This document shows positions 9,775 through 19,590 of a stretch of 64,000 nucleotides of DNA, piece after piece. This DNA comes from Aquabacter cavernae. GTDB lineage: Bacteria > Pseudomonadota > Alphaproteobacteria > Rhizobiales > Xanthobacteraceae. The number at the start of each line of letters is the position of its first letter. Within the stretch, counting starts at the first letter, position 1. Where the stretch lies: contig NZ_RWKV01000017.1 in assembly GCF_003993795.1 (NCBI RefSeq), positions 372,001 to 436,000 of the forward strand, written 5' to 3'. Below the pieces are notes generated by a model. The model worked only from the letters and a program-made list of their open reading frames with translations, did no database searches and was not told the DNA's origin. Position numbers and translations under genes: made by a program.

Positions 9775-9775
9775 G

Positions 9776-10213
9776 ATGGTCAACCACGTCACCATAGTCA
9801 TGATCGAGGATGACGAGGGCCATGCCCGCCTCATCGAGAAGAACATCCGGCGCGCGGGTGTCCTCAACGACATTGTCGGCTTCAAGGACGGCACCACGGC
9901 GCTCGCCCATCTGTTCGGGCCGGACGGAAGCGGGGCGGTGAATGCCGGGCGCGCGCTGCTGGTGCTGCTGGACCTCAACCTGCCGGACATGACCGGCGTG
10001 GAGATCCTGAAACGCATCAAGGAGAACGAGCATCTGCGCCGGTCTCCGGTGGTGGTGCTCACCACCACCGACGACAAGACCGAAATCCAGCGCTGCTACG
10101 ATCTCGGCGCCAACGTCTATGTCACCAAGCCGGTGAATTACGAGAATTTCGCCAATGCCATCCGGCAGCTCGGGCTGTTCTTCTCCGTCATCCAGGTGCC
10201 AGAGGCGAAATAG
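9776..10213 (+). CDS. Single-domain response regulator (Rcp1-like receiver)
   Basis: A 145-residue stand-alone receiver domain with the acidic pocket E11-D12-D13, phospho-acceptor D66 (LLDLNLPDMTG), the switch threonine region LTTTDD at 95-100 and conserved K118 in VTKP. No output domain follows, as in Rcp1-type regulators, which pass phosphate on or act by protein contact. It starts 1 bp after the kinase stop with a GGAGG site inside the kinase end, and is followed 4 bp later by a receiver-kinase hybrid. The three genes therefore form one unit, and this protein is the likely phosphoryl carrier between the two kinases (inference). Confidence 0.92.
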   Translation: MVNHVTIVMIEDDEGHARLIEKNIRRAGVLNDIVGFKDGTTALAHLFGPDGSGAVNAGRALLVLLDLNLPDMTGVEILKRIKENEHLRRSPVVVLTTTDDKTEIQRCYDLGANVYVTKPVNYENFANAIRQLGLFFSVIQVPEAK

Positions 10214-10217
10214 ACCC

Positions 10218-11345
10218 ATGGTGCCCGACAGCGGCGATCCCGCATCCGTGGACAGCGTGCCCGGCAGCGAAGCGCCGTCGGCGGGCGCCGGCGTGCGCGT
10301 GCTCTATATCGACGATGATCCGGGCCTCGGACGCCTCGTGCGCCGCAAGCTCGCCCGCATCGGCTATGCGGTGGATCTGGCCACCAGCGGCCCGGAGGGC
10401 CTCGCCTTGCTGGAAGCGGGCGGCATCGACGCCGTGGCCCTCGACCATTTCATGCCCGGCCAGGACGGGCTGGAGACCCTGGCCGCCATCCGCGCCATGG
10501 CCGATCCCCCGCCCGTGGTCTATGTGACCGGCACCCAGGAGAGCCGCATCGCGGTCGCCGCCCTGAAGGCGGGCGCGGCGGACTATGTCATCAAGGAAGT
10601 CGAGGGCGACTTCATCGAGCTGCTGCGCTCGGCCCTGGACGGCGCCATCCAGAATGTGCGCATCCGCAAGGCCCATGAGGCGGCCGAGCAGGAGATCCGC
10701 GCCGCCCGCGACCGGTTCGAGGCGCTTGCCGCCGAGCGCGCGCTGCTGCTGCGCGAGATGAACCACCGGGTGGGCAATTCCCTCCAGATCATCATGTCCA
10801 TGCTGCACGTTCAGGCGGCGGCCACGCGCAATCCGGAAGTGGAGGACGCGCTGAACGCCGCCCGGGGCCGGGTGGCGGCTGTCGCGCAGGTGCACCGCCG
10901 CCTCTACACCTCCGAACAGGTGGGCAGCGTCGCATTGGACCAGTATCTGGTCTCCCTCGTGGACGACCTGCAGGTGTCGGCGCGCAACGGCACGACGGGC
11001 ATCGCCCTGACGGTTGAAGCCGCGCCCCTCGCCATCGATCCCGACCGGGCGGTGGCCCTCGGGGTCATCGTCACCGAACTGGTGATCAACGCCTCGAAAT
11101 ATGCCTATCCCGGCGGAAGCGGCCCGGTGCGCATCGCCCTGCGCCCGCAGGAGGAGCCGGACGGCACGCATGTGCTGCTGATGGTGGAGGATGACGGGAT
11201 CGGCCTGCCGGAGACGCTGGAATCCCCTACGTCGGGCCTGGGCAACCGCATCGTCCGGGCCATGGCGACGAAGCTCGGCGCGACGCTGAGTTTCGCGCCG
11301 GGGCAGCCGGGCACGCGGGTGAGCCTCACCTTCGCGGCGCCCTGA
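10218..11345 (+). CDS. Receiver-HisKA_2 hybrid histidine kinase (HWE-related)
   Basis: The 375-residue soluble protein has an N-terminal receiver (about residues 26-145; acidic D32-D34, phospho-acceptor D76 in ALDHFMPG, K126 in YVIKE). A coiled linker is followed by a HisKA_2 kinase core with phospho-acceptor H183 in LREMNHRVGNSLQ. The ATPase domain shows ELVINASKYAYP and DDGIGLPE, and it ends with GTRVSLTF. There is no membrane segment. In the general stress response and light pathways of alphaproteobacteria, HisKA_2/HWE kinases with receivers feed PhyR-type regulators, but no PhyR, NepR or EcfG gene is nearby. It is the last gene of the kinase-receiver-kinase unit; the start follows the previous stop by 4 bp. 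Confidence 0.88.
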   Translation: MVPDSGDPASVDSVPGSEAPSAGAGVRVLYIDDDPGLGRLVRRKLARIGYAVDLATSGPEGLALLEAGGIDAVALDHFMPGQDGLETLAAIRAMADPPPVVYVTGTQESRIAVAALKAGAADYVIKEVEGDFIELLRSALDGAIQNVRIRKAHEAAEQEIRAARDRFEALAAERALLLREMNHRVGNSLQIIMSMLHVQAAATRNPEVEDALNAARGRVAAVAQVHRRLYTSEQVGSVALDQYLVSLVDDLQVSARNGTTGIALTVEAAPLAIDPDRAVALGVIVTELVINASKYAYPGGSGPVRIALRPQEEPDGTHVLLMVEDDGIGLPETLESPTSGLGNRIVRAMATKLGATLSFAPGQPGTRVSLTFAAP

Positions 11346-11363
11346 GCGCCGTCTGCGTTCGCC

Positions 11364-11705
11364 CTATCCGCGCTCCACGGGGAAGCCCGCAGCCTTCCAG
11401 CCGAGGATGCCCCCCTGCATATGCTCCTCGCAATCGAGCCCGGCGGCCTGCGCCATGGCGGCTGCGCGCTGGGAGCGCTGGCCCGAGCGACAGGAGAAGA
11501 CAAGGCGCTTTCCCTCGGGATCCGGCAGGCTGGCGGGATCGAAGGTGCTGAGCGCGACGGCGGTGGCGCCGGGAATGCGCTCGGCGGCGATCTCGTCGGG
11601 CTCGCGCACATCCACCAGGAGAATCGTTCCGTCCTCCAGGCCCGCCTCCACCTCCTGCGGGGTCAGGTGGGTGATCCGCCCGCCGAATGGATTGGGTTCG
11701 CTCAT
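11364..11705 (-). CDS. Rhodanese-like domain protein
   Basis: A 113-residue single rhodanese domain with the catalytic loop CRSGQR (C72-R77), which forms a persulfide in sulfurtransferases of this family, and the N-terminal segment LLVDVREPDEI. The length fits the stand-alone GlpE/PspE class. There is no signal peptide, so it should be cytoplasmic. GAGGAG lies about 9 bases before the ATG. The sulfur acceptor cannot be inferred. The gene is convergent with the hybrid kinase, separated by 18 bp, and upstream of it lies a long gene-free gap. Confidence 0.88.
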   Translation of the reverse strand: MSEPNPFGGRITHLTPQEVEAGLEDGTILLVDVREPDEIAAERIPGATAVALSTFDPASLPDPEGKRLVFSCRSGQRSQRAAAMAQAAGLDCEEHMQGGILGWKAAGFPVERG

Positions 11706-12448
11706 GGGGTCATCTCCTCAGCGTGCAATGGACCGGCATCCGGCGGATTGCGATTCGCGTCCTAACTTATTCAATGAAACCGGAATCGCCACCGGCACCG
11801 GCCGCTTTGTCGCTCTTCGCGCTGCCCGCTGTCCGCGCACGACGGGACCGTACCTGCCGCGGCCATTATATGAATGACCGCATTGCACGCACAGGTTGAT
11901 GAAATCTCTCCATCCGTTCAGGACGGTCCGCGCCACGCCCATTTTCTGGGCCGCGCATGCCCCTGGATCGCGCACAATCCTGTGAAGCACACATGACAGC
12001 CGGCTCGAATTTCTACAGTTTTATCATCTGAGAAAAAAACCATGCAATCTATGGGGTTACCGGCGTTATCCCGCGCCTTTCCCGGGCCGAACTTCAGATC
12101 GAACCGCAAATGATATTAATATATTACCACCATAACGCCTGAGGCCACGTTCTCGCTCATCTGCCGTTCATGTTGGGCTTGGTATGAATTAATCAACAAA
12201 TTGAGGCGCGCTCCTCTATCAAAGGTGGCACGTCTCGAGGGATCGTCGGAAAGCTCCCCCGCATTATCCGCACGGTCCCTTTCCTGGTCTATTGATCGGT
12301 TTCGTTCCCCCGCACGGTTCCGGTCAGTGGAAAGGCGTCGGCGCAAGCCGACGCCTTTTTCATTTGGGCGTCCTCACGTGCGCCGTGGCGCCCCACCGTG
12401 GCGGCGGCTCTCTTCATTCACCGGCCACGGTCGTGCTACGCCTGTGAC
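11706..12448. other. 743-bp gene-free, AT-richer region
   Basis: No frame here has both a credible ribosome binding site and protein-like composition. The stretch 12000-12210 is clearly richer in A and T than the neighbouring genes, for instance around 12110-12130 and 12185-12200. It would hold the rhodanese promoter on the left. On the right it ends with a strong intrinsic terminator that serves no visible coding gene. Confidence 0.6.
12331..12360 (+). terminator. Rho-independent terminator without an assigned gene
   Basis: AAAGGCGTCGGC, a GCAA tetraloop and GCCGACGCC followed by TTTTT form a textbook plus-strand terminator (9 GC-rich pairs extended by three A-T pairs). The nearest plus-strand gene upstream ends at 11345, nearly 1 kb away and across the opposite-strand rhodanese. 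It may end a small RNA or leader transcript begun in the gap (inference). Confidence 0.75.
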
Positions 12449-13423
12449 ATGCCGCAGCCCATCCCCGCGCCGCCATCCACCGCCGCTTCCAGCGCCTCGC
12501 GCCGTGGGCTCCCGAGCCTTGCCGAATTGCGGACGGGCGGCAAACGGCTGGTCGCCCAAACCCTCGCCGCCATCGAATCCATGCGCGGCCAAGCGCCCCT
12601 GGTGGCGCTGCTGGACGAAGCGGCCCGCGCCGGGCGCGCGCATGTGCTCGGCCTCACCGGCCCGCCCGGCGTCGGCAAGTCCACCCTCACCAACGCTTTG
12701 GTGCGCCGCGCCCGCGCAGACGGACAGAGCGTCGCCGTCCTGGCGGTGGACCCCTCCTCCCGCCGCACCGGCGGTGCGCTGCTGGGCGACCGGGCGCGCA
12801 TCCAGACCGACCCGGACGACCGGCAGGTCTTCATCCGCTCCATGGCCGCGCGCGACCGGCTGGGCGGCCTCTCGGACGATGCGGTGGCGGCCGTTGTCCT
12901 CCTGCGCGCCATCTTTGACCTGCTGATCGTGGAGACCGTGGGCGTCGGCCAGTCGGAAGCCGACATCGACCTCGTGGCGGACACGGTGGTCCTGTGCATC
13001 CAGCCCGCGTCCGGCGACAGCCTGCAATTCATGAAGGCGGGCGTCATGGAGTTGCCCGACATCATCGTGGTGACCAAGGCCGACATGGCCGAGGCCGCAC
13101 GCCGCGCCGCCGCCGATGTGAGCGGGGCATTGTCGCTCGCGGGCGGCGTTGCGGACTGGCGCGTGCCGGTCATCCGCCTGTCCGCCGCCAGCGGCGAGGG
13201 CCTCGACGAATTCGCCGCCGCCGCCTCCGATCACCAGGCGCACCTGTCGCAATCTGGGCGCGGTGCCGCGCGGCGGGCGGAGCAGGAAAGGCGCTGGGTG
13301 GAGGAAGCGATCCGCGTGCGGTTCGGCACCGACGGCCTGCGGCGCTCCCGCGCCTTCGCCGCCGACGCCTCCGGCCCGTTCACCCGCGAGGCCGGGATCG
13401 CGGCCCGTTTAACCTCCCCGTAA
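12449..13423 (+). CDS. MeaB/ArgK-type P-loop GTPase
   Basis: This 324-residue protein has the G1 motif GPPGVGKST, the substrate-loop VLAVDPSSRRTGGALLGDR, the G3-like segment ETVGVGQSE and the G4 motif TKAD, all hallmarks of the MeaB/ArgK family. Family members protect and reload B12-dependent acyl-CoA mutases such as methylmalonyl-CoA mutase. The central region is intact and length is near the usual 320-330. No mutase subunit is next to it, so the partner must be encoded elsewhere. The ribosome binding site is weak; a start 17 codons further up is possible. An orphan terminator sits about 90 bp upstream. Confidence 0.85.
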   Translation: MPQPIPAPPSTAASSASRRGLPSLAELRTGGKRLVAQTLAAIESMRGQAPLVALLDEAARAGRAHVLGLTGPPGVGKSTLTNALVRRARADGQSVAVLAVDPSSRRTGGALLGDRARIQTDPDDRQVFIRSMAARDRLGGLSDDAVAAVVLLRAIFDLLIVETVGVGQSEADIDLVADTVVLCIQPASGDSLQFMKAGVMELPDIIVVTKADMAEAARRAAADVSGALSLAGGVADWRVPVIRLSAASGEGLDEFAAAASDHQAHLSQSGRGAARRAEQERRWVEEAIRVRFGTDGLRRSRAFAADASGPFTREAGIAARLTSP

Positions 13424-13607
13424 GCTTAATGGGCGAAAACCATGGGACCGGATGTCCCGTGGTGCATTGCCCTTTGGGTGCTGCTCTCGCCGGGATGTCC
13501 ACCGCTCGAACATCCCGGAGCGTCCGGCCCGGCCTCCCCTTGCGGGTGGCGGAGCCGGGCCTCGCAGGCGGCCGCGTTCCGGCCGCCTCCGCGTTGAAGG
13601 CGCTGCC

Positions 13608-14810
13608 ATGGCTGTCCGTCCCTCCGGCCTGTGGCCGGCCTTCGTCCTCGCCGCTTTGCTCGGCCCGCTGCCGGCGCTCGGCCAGACGCTTCCTTCGGAC
13701 GCCTTCCTCTCGCGCACCGCCGCCGAGCGCACCCAGCCCCCGCTGCTGGGCGCCCCCGCCCGCGCCCTGCGCATCGCCACGCTGGAATGGCCCGCCCCCG
13801 GCCTCACCGACGCCGCCCCCCATGCGGACGTGACCGGCGAGAGCGCCTATGCCTATCCCGCGCCCCTGGTCCTGGCCGCGCACACCACGGCCACCCCGGA
13901 CATTGCCGACGCCCCCGCCGTGTTCGGCCCGACCCCCACCTCGGAGCTTGCCTATCTCGAACTGGCGCTGGACATGGTGATGAGCCTGCCCGGCATCGAC
14001 GAGGAGACGCGGCAGGCGGCGCTCGCCGACGAGCCCGAGCTGCCTCTGTTCGGCCCGGACCTCGGCGGCCCGGAGCAATTGGGCAACGTCATGGCCCACA
14101 CGCCCGCCACACGTCCCGCGCCCACCGAACTGTTCGACCTCTCGCAGGTGACGCGCCTCGACATGGGCGCCGGCATCGTGTTCGGCGATCCAGAGGCCGG
14201 GCCGCTCTATCGCGACCCATCCATGATCTTCGATGCGGAGACGGTGGGCACGCTGCATCTTGCGCTGGAATATGCCGCCCTGCCGCAGAGCGTCACCATC
14301 ATGCCCCTGCCGGCCGCGCCCCCGCCGCCGCCCGACGATGCCGAGACCGACGGCATCTTCCCCTCGCCCGCCGTGCGCCTGTCACTGGAAGGCCCGGCCC
14401 GGGCGCGCGCGGAAAAATGCCTGGCGGAAGCCATCTATTTCGAAAGCCGGGGGGAGACCAAGCGCGGCCAGATCGCCGTGGCGCAGGTGATCATCAACCG
14501 GGTCTTCTCCGGCTATTATCCCAACGATGTCTGCAAGGCGGTGTACCAGAACGCGCACCGGCACCTGGCCTGCCAGTTCACCTTCGCCTGCGACAATGTG
14601 AAGGACGTGATCCGCGAGCCGGACATGTGGGTGCAGGCCAAGCAGATCTCCTCTGACATGCTGGACGGCAAGCTCTGGCTGGAAAGCGTCGGCCACGCCA
14701 CCCACTACCACGCTTACTGGGTGCGCCCGAACTGGATCAGCGAGATGCGCAAGCTGGACAAGATCGGCGTCCACACCTTCTACCGCCCGCGCCGCTGGGG
14801 CGATGGCTGA
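13608..14810 (+). CDS. SleB-type cell wall hydrolase
   Basis: The 400-residue product has a signal-peptide-like N terminus (GLWPAFVLAALLGPLPALGQ), a long Ala/Pro-rich linker (about 30-260), then a C-terminal Hydrolase_2 (SleB, PF07486) domain starting CLAEAIYFESRGE, with a catalytic-type glutamate and the conserved VAQVIINRV, CQFTFACD and HATHYHA segments. It should cut peptidoglycan in the periplasm. The family is named after a spore cortex enzyme but is common in non-sporulating alphaproteobacteria as a wall-remodelling lytic enzyme. GAAGG precedes the ATG. A frame running further upstream crosses a GC-rich hairpin near 13568-13588 and is not counted as coding. The gene is convergent with the collar-domain genes. 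Confidence 0.87.
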   Translation: MAVRPSGLWPAFVLAALLGPLPALGQTLPSDAFLSRTAAERTQPPLLGAPARALRIATLEWPAPGLTDAAPHADVTGESAYAYPAPLVLAAHTTATPDIADAPAVFGPTPTSELAYLELALDMVMSLPGIDEETRQAALADEPELPLFGPDLGGPEQLGNVMAHTPATRPAPTELFDLSQVTRLDMGAGIVFGDPEAGPLYRDPSMIFDAETVGTLHLALEYAALPQSVTIMPLPAAPPPPPDDAETDGIFPSPAVRLSLEGPARARAEKCLAEAIYFESRGETKRGQIAVAQVIINRVFSGYYPNDVCKAVYQNAHRHLACQFTFACDNVKDVIREPDMWVQAKQISSDMLDGKLWLESVGHATHYHAYWVRPNWISEMRKLDKIGVHTFYRPRRWGDG

Positions 14811-14827
14811 GGCGGCCTCACCAGCTC

Positions 14828-15964
14828 TCAGTCACCCTTGCCGATGAATTCGCCCTGCCGGCAGATATAATAGCCAAGGGCCTGAAAAGGCTGTCGATTT
14901 TCGTGCGCCCTGCCAGCACCCGTAGGCTGAAGGCTGGCGTCATGCATATTCACCCGCTGCTGTGGGACGCCCCGCACATAGTTGAACTGGCCATTGGTGC
15001 GGGAAATGATCTTGCGGTTGGATGGCTCATCCTCGAGTTGCCCGGCTACGCTCGTATACGCTCCCAGAATCGGGTGGAAATGTCTCGGCATCTGCTCCAC
15101 CGTCAGGCTCACATGATCGCTGCCCCAAGTATTGCCGACCTGGTGCGAGGTTAGTGGGGCCATGGCATTCGCACCTACGGCCGCGTGCCCCCGCAGGTCT
15201 GGAACATTGAAGTAACGCATACTGTCATTTCCTCCGAAAGCGTAGCCGATCACGGCTTCCAGGTTCGGGTATCGCGAGCCCTGCAACAATCGGCCATCGC
15301 AAGGGATCCATTCCTCGCCGATATTTGGCCAGCCCAAGGCGAAGCAACGAATCTCTCCGGCAAATGGATACCCACCATAGATCGATCCATAGGTGCGATG
15401 GGGGTCGTTCGGAGGAGTGACGCCTGCGATTTCCGGAAAGTCCCCTCCAACCGAAATGATGTAGTTAAGCGCCAGCGACGGCATGTAATTGTCGTGGGCC
15501 GCATCCCCACCCTCTGAGGTCACGCTTTCCCGATTGAACTCCACCTCGATACGGCCCGACGCTCCACTGTCCAGATACAATCCTTTCGCGGAAGCCGTAG
15601 ACTTCACCCGGGCCAGCAATTTTCCGTGCGGGTTCAACGAATTGGCCACGCGATCGGAGGTGCGCATTGCATGGGTGTGGCTTGCCAGTTCGGCGACTTC
15701 CTTCTCCTGCCCCATCTTTTCGCCGAACCGCCTCAGCGTCAGATTTGGGCCTGCCCCCTGGCAGACGGGCACGAGCCCACGCAAATCCGGAAGGAAGAAA
15801 CTGTCGTCCAACTCGCCCCAATGGGAGCCGATCAGTTCGTAAAGATCGCTATATTCCTTCTTAAGCACCGCTGCGCCGTTACAGAACTTCCAGCCGCGCG
15901 GAGCGTACTGCCCAGCGAAGAGACGGATTTCTCCAACAAATTCATCAGAAGTCGCATTCAGCAT
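14828..15964 (-). CDS. Tandem phage-tail-collar (MdpB-like) protein
   Basis: A 378-residue protein made of two copies of the phage tail collar domain (PF07484). The first begins VGEIRLFAGQYAPRGWKFCNG near residue 10; the second begins AGEIRCFALGWPNIGEEWIPCDG near residue 201. Each shows the downstream PDLRG block and ends with an N-Y-I/Y-Y-I-C type strand (LNYIISVGG; LGYYICRQGEF). This is the form of the bacterial microcystin-dependent proteins, relatives of tail fibre collars that are often found outside prophages. No signal peptide is seen and no other phage gene is near. It follows the single-domain homologue after 41 bp, probably in one unit. Function is unknown. Confidence 0.82.
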   Translation of the reverse strand: MLNATSDEFVGEIRLFAGQYAPRGWKFCNGAAVLKKEYSDLYELIGSHWGELDDSFFLPDLRGLVPVCQGAGPNLTLRRFGEKMGQEKEVAELASHTHAMRTSDRVANSLNPHGKLLARVKSTASAKGLYLDSGASGRIEVEFNRESVTSEGGDAAHDNYMPSLALNYIISVGGDFPEIAGVTPPNDPHRTYGSIYGGYPFAGEIRCFALGWPNIGEEWIPCDGRLLQGSRYPNLEAVIGYAFGGNDSMRYFNVPDLRGHAAVGANAMAPLTSHQVGNTWGSDHVSLTVEQMPRHFHPILGAYTSVAGQLEDEPSNRKIISRTNGQFNYVRGVPQQRVNMHDASLQPTGAGRAHENRQPFQALGYYICRQGEFIGKGD

Positions 15965-16005
15965 CTTCCACCCCTGTGAGATACCGAGAAAAATATCCGA
16001 ACACG

Positions 16006-16569
16006 CTACTTAGACGGATATTGCCCAGATGCGCATATGCAGTAGTTGAGAACAATTGACGGCTGCATGTTGCCGTGGCCGCGTTGTCGCCCGGTTGCCG
16101 GCAGAACCGTCCCGGGCGCCAGTTCCCGGAGCCGGAGCGGGATGGGCGGGTCACCATAGATCGGAATGGGGGAATGCGCCTGGGAGGCCATAACCGCGGG
16201 CGCAGCGAAGACACCACCTTTGGGAATGGGAACGCTCGCCGGCTGGTCGGTCGCGACAACCATATGATGATGGGTGGGCAGTTCCTCTTCCGTCAGGAAA
16301 ACCGTTTCCTGTCCCCCCCTCTCGCCCAGCGTGTAGCGCGTGGCAGGCGTCGCACTTCGGTCCGCGTGCAAAGACGCCCCCAGGATGACGCGCCCCCGCA
16401 GATCCGGCACACCGAATGTCGTCTTACCGTCGCCCCCATAGGTGTCTAGGAGGAGGCTGAAGAGCGGAGTGTTTTCAGCGCGGCTGTAGATCTTGCCGTC
16501 ACAGACCAACCATCCGCCGGGAATTTGAGGGAAAGCAAAAAGTCGAATTTCGCCGAGATTGGCCACCAT
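16006..16569 (-). CDS. Single phage-tail-collar (MdpB-like) protein
   Basis: The 187-residue product opens with the collar hallmark LGEIRLFAFPQIPGGWLVCDG and continues through TFGVPDLRGRVILGA, GERGGQETVFL and ELPTHHHMV, ending VLNYCICASGQYPSK. This is the standard length and pattern of a one-domain MdpB-like tail collar protein. It lies upstream of the two-domain paralogue in the same direction and divergent from a 58-residue peptide gene, with 218 bp of AT-richer DNA between them that must hold both promoters. The nearby DNA is less GC-extreme than the core genes, consistent with acquisition or relaxed codon use (impression, not calculated). Confidence 0.82.
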   Translation of the reverse strand: MVANLGEIRLFAFPQIPGGWLVCDGKIYSRAENTPLFSLLLDTYGGDGKTTFGVPDLRGRVILGASLHADRSATPATRYTLGERGGQETVFLTEEELPTHHHMVVATDQPASVPIPKGGVFAAPAVMASQAHSPIPIYGDPPIPLRLRELAPGTVLPATGRQRGHGNMQPSIVLNYCICASGQYPSK

Positions 16570-16787
16570 GGCGCTCCCCCCAACCGTTTACCCCATTTCA
16601 TGAACATTAGTTCAAAGTTACGAATCCCAAAAACACAACCTTCAGGCGCAATTTGCCGCAGCAGGCCCGCACGGCGCCGTGATAGCCAGCATTATCGCAG
16701 GCTCAACTAATGGTAGAGTTGCAGCTTGTCCCGGGCACGCGAAGAGCTTAAGCGTAAGCGCTGAAACTTGGATACGTGGAGGTTTTC

Positions 16788-16964
16788 ATGAGCGTAGAGA
16801 CAGGGTTTCCCCCTGCCGCTGCGGGCGAGGCGCTACAGTCGACACCACAAAACGCCCCGGCAGCGAAGCGTCCGTGGGTCCGGCCGACCTGCCGTCAGGT
16901 CCTATGGGTGCACGAAACGGCCAATTCCAACACCAGCGGCAGCGACGGCATTTTTTTCTCCTGA
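16788..16964 (+). CDS. 58-residue peptide, possible modified-peptide precursor
   Basis: A short frame with a perfect GGAGG five bases before the ATG. The product has a soft leader rich in Ala, Pro and Gln (residues 1-26), a KRPWVRP block (27-33) whose W-x-x-P resembles the Y/W-x-x-P element that recognition proteins of lasso-peptide and PqqD-type systems bind, and a short tail rich in Asn, Ser, Thr and Gly ending SDGIFFS. It has no membrane helix. It is divergent from the collar-domain genes. No maturation enzyme is adjacent, and the classic lasso core (Gly start, acidic residue at 7-9) is not evident, so calling it a precursor is inference. A GTG four codons upstream is a poorer start. Confidence 0.55.
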   Translation: MSVETGFPPAAAGEALQSTPQNAPAAKRPWVRPTCRQVLWVHETANSNTSGSDGIFFS

Positions 16965-16972
16965 ACGCCATC

Positions 16973-16998
16973 CGCCCCGGCCGCATGCGGCCGGGGCG
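16973..16998. terminator. Perfect 26-bp palindrome between convergent genes
   Basis: CGCCCCGGCCGC paired around the centre at 16985/16986 gives a perfect self-complementary hairpin between the small peptide gene (ends 16964) and malic enzyme (ends 17010). No T-run follows on either strand, although a run of seven T lies just before it inside the peptide gene end. It probably acts as a shared, bidirectional transcript end. Confidence 0.5.
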
Positions 16999-17009
16999 CC
17001 GCCGGGCCT

Positions 17010-19301
<2,292 letters not shown>

Positions 19302-19590
19302 GTCCCTCCCCCAACCTTGCTTGGCCGCCTCGACCACGAAAATCGGCCGGGCTTGGCATTAACGCGAAACGGGGGCGCACGGTAGCGGCAGGACGTAGTG
19401 CTGTCATCCTTTCTGCGCATGGCTTAGAGCGGGATATGTCTGGACAGAAGCGCGCAGCAATTGCGCCCGGCGGGATCGCGGCCGAGCCACAGCTTGGAAC
19501 GCGCGTCCGATAAGGCGTGGTTGAGCTTCCCGCCCGCCCGATGCACGCTGCGGGTCTGGGCGGAATGGATGCGGCACCGGAGAAGACCTC

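Noticed and set aside
12116-12346. A 76-codon minus-strand frame in the AT-richer gap
   Set aside because: It would begin at a TTG in the terminator stem, has no ribosome binding site and an Arg/Asp-rich random composition.
14828-16569. Possible prophage because of the tail-collar proteins
   Set aside because: No integrase, capsid, terminase, lysis or other tail gene is present; neighbours are housekeeping genes. Collar-domain MdpB-like genes are common outside phages.
16788-16964. Reading the 58-residue peptide as a classic lasso peptide precursor
   Set aside because: No clear Gly-first core with an acidic residue at position 7-9 and no B1, B2 or cyclase gene beside it. Only the general leader-like shape supports a modified-peptide idea.
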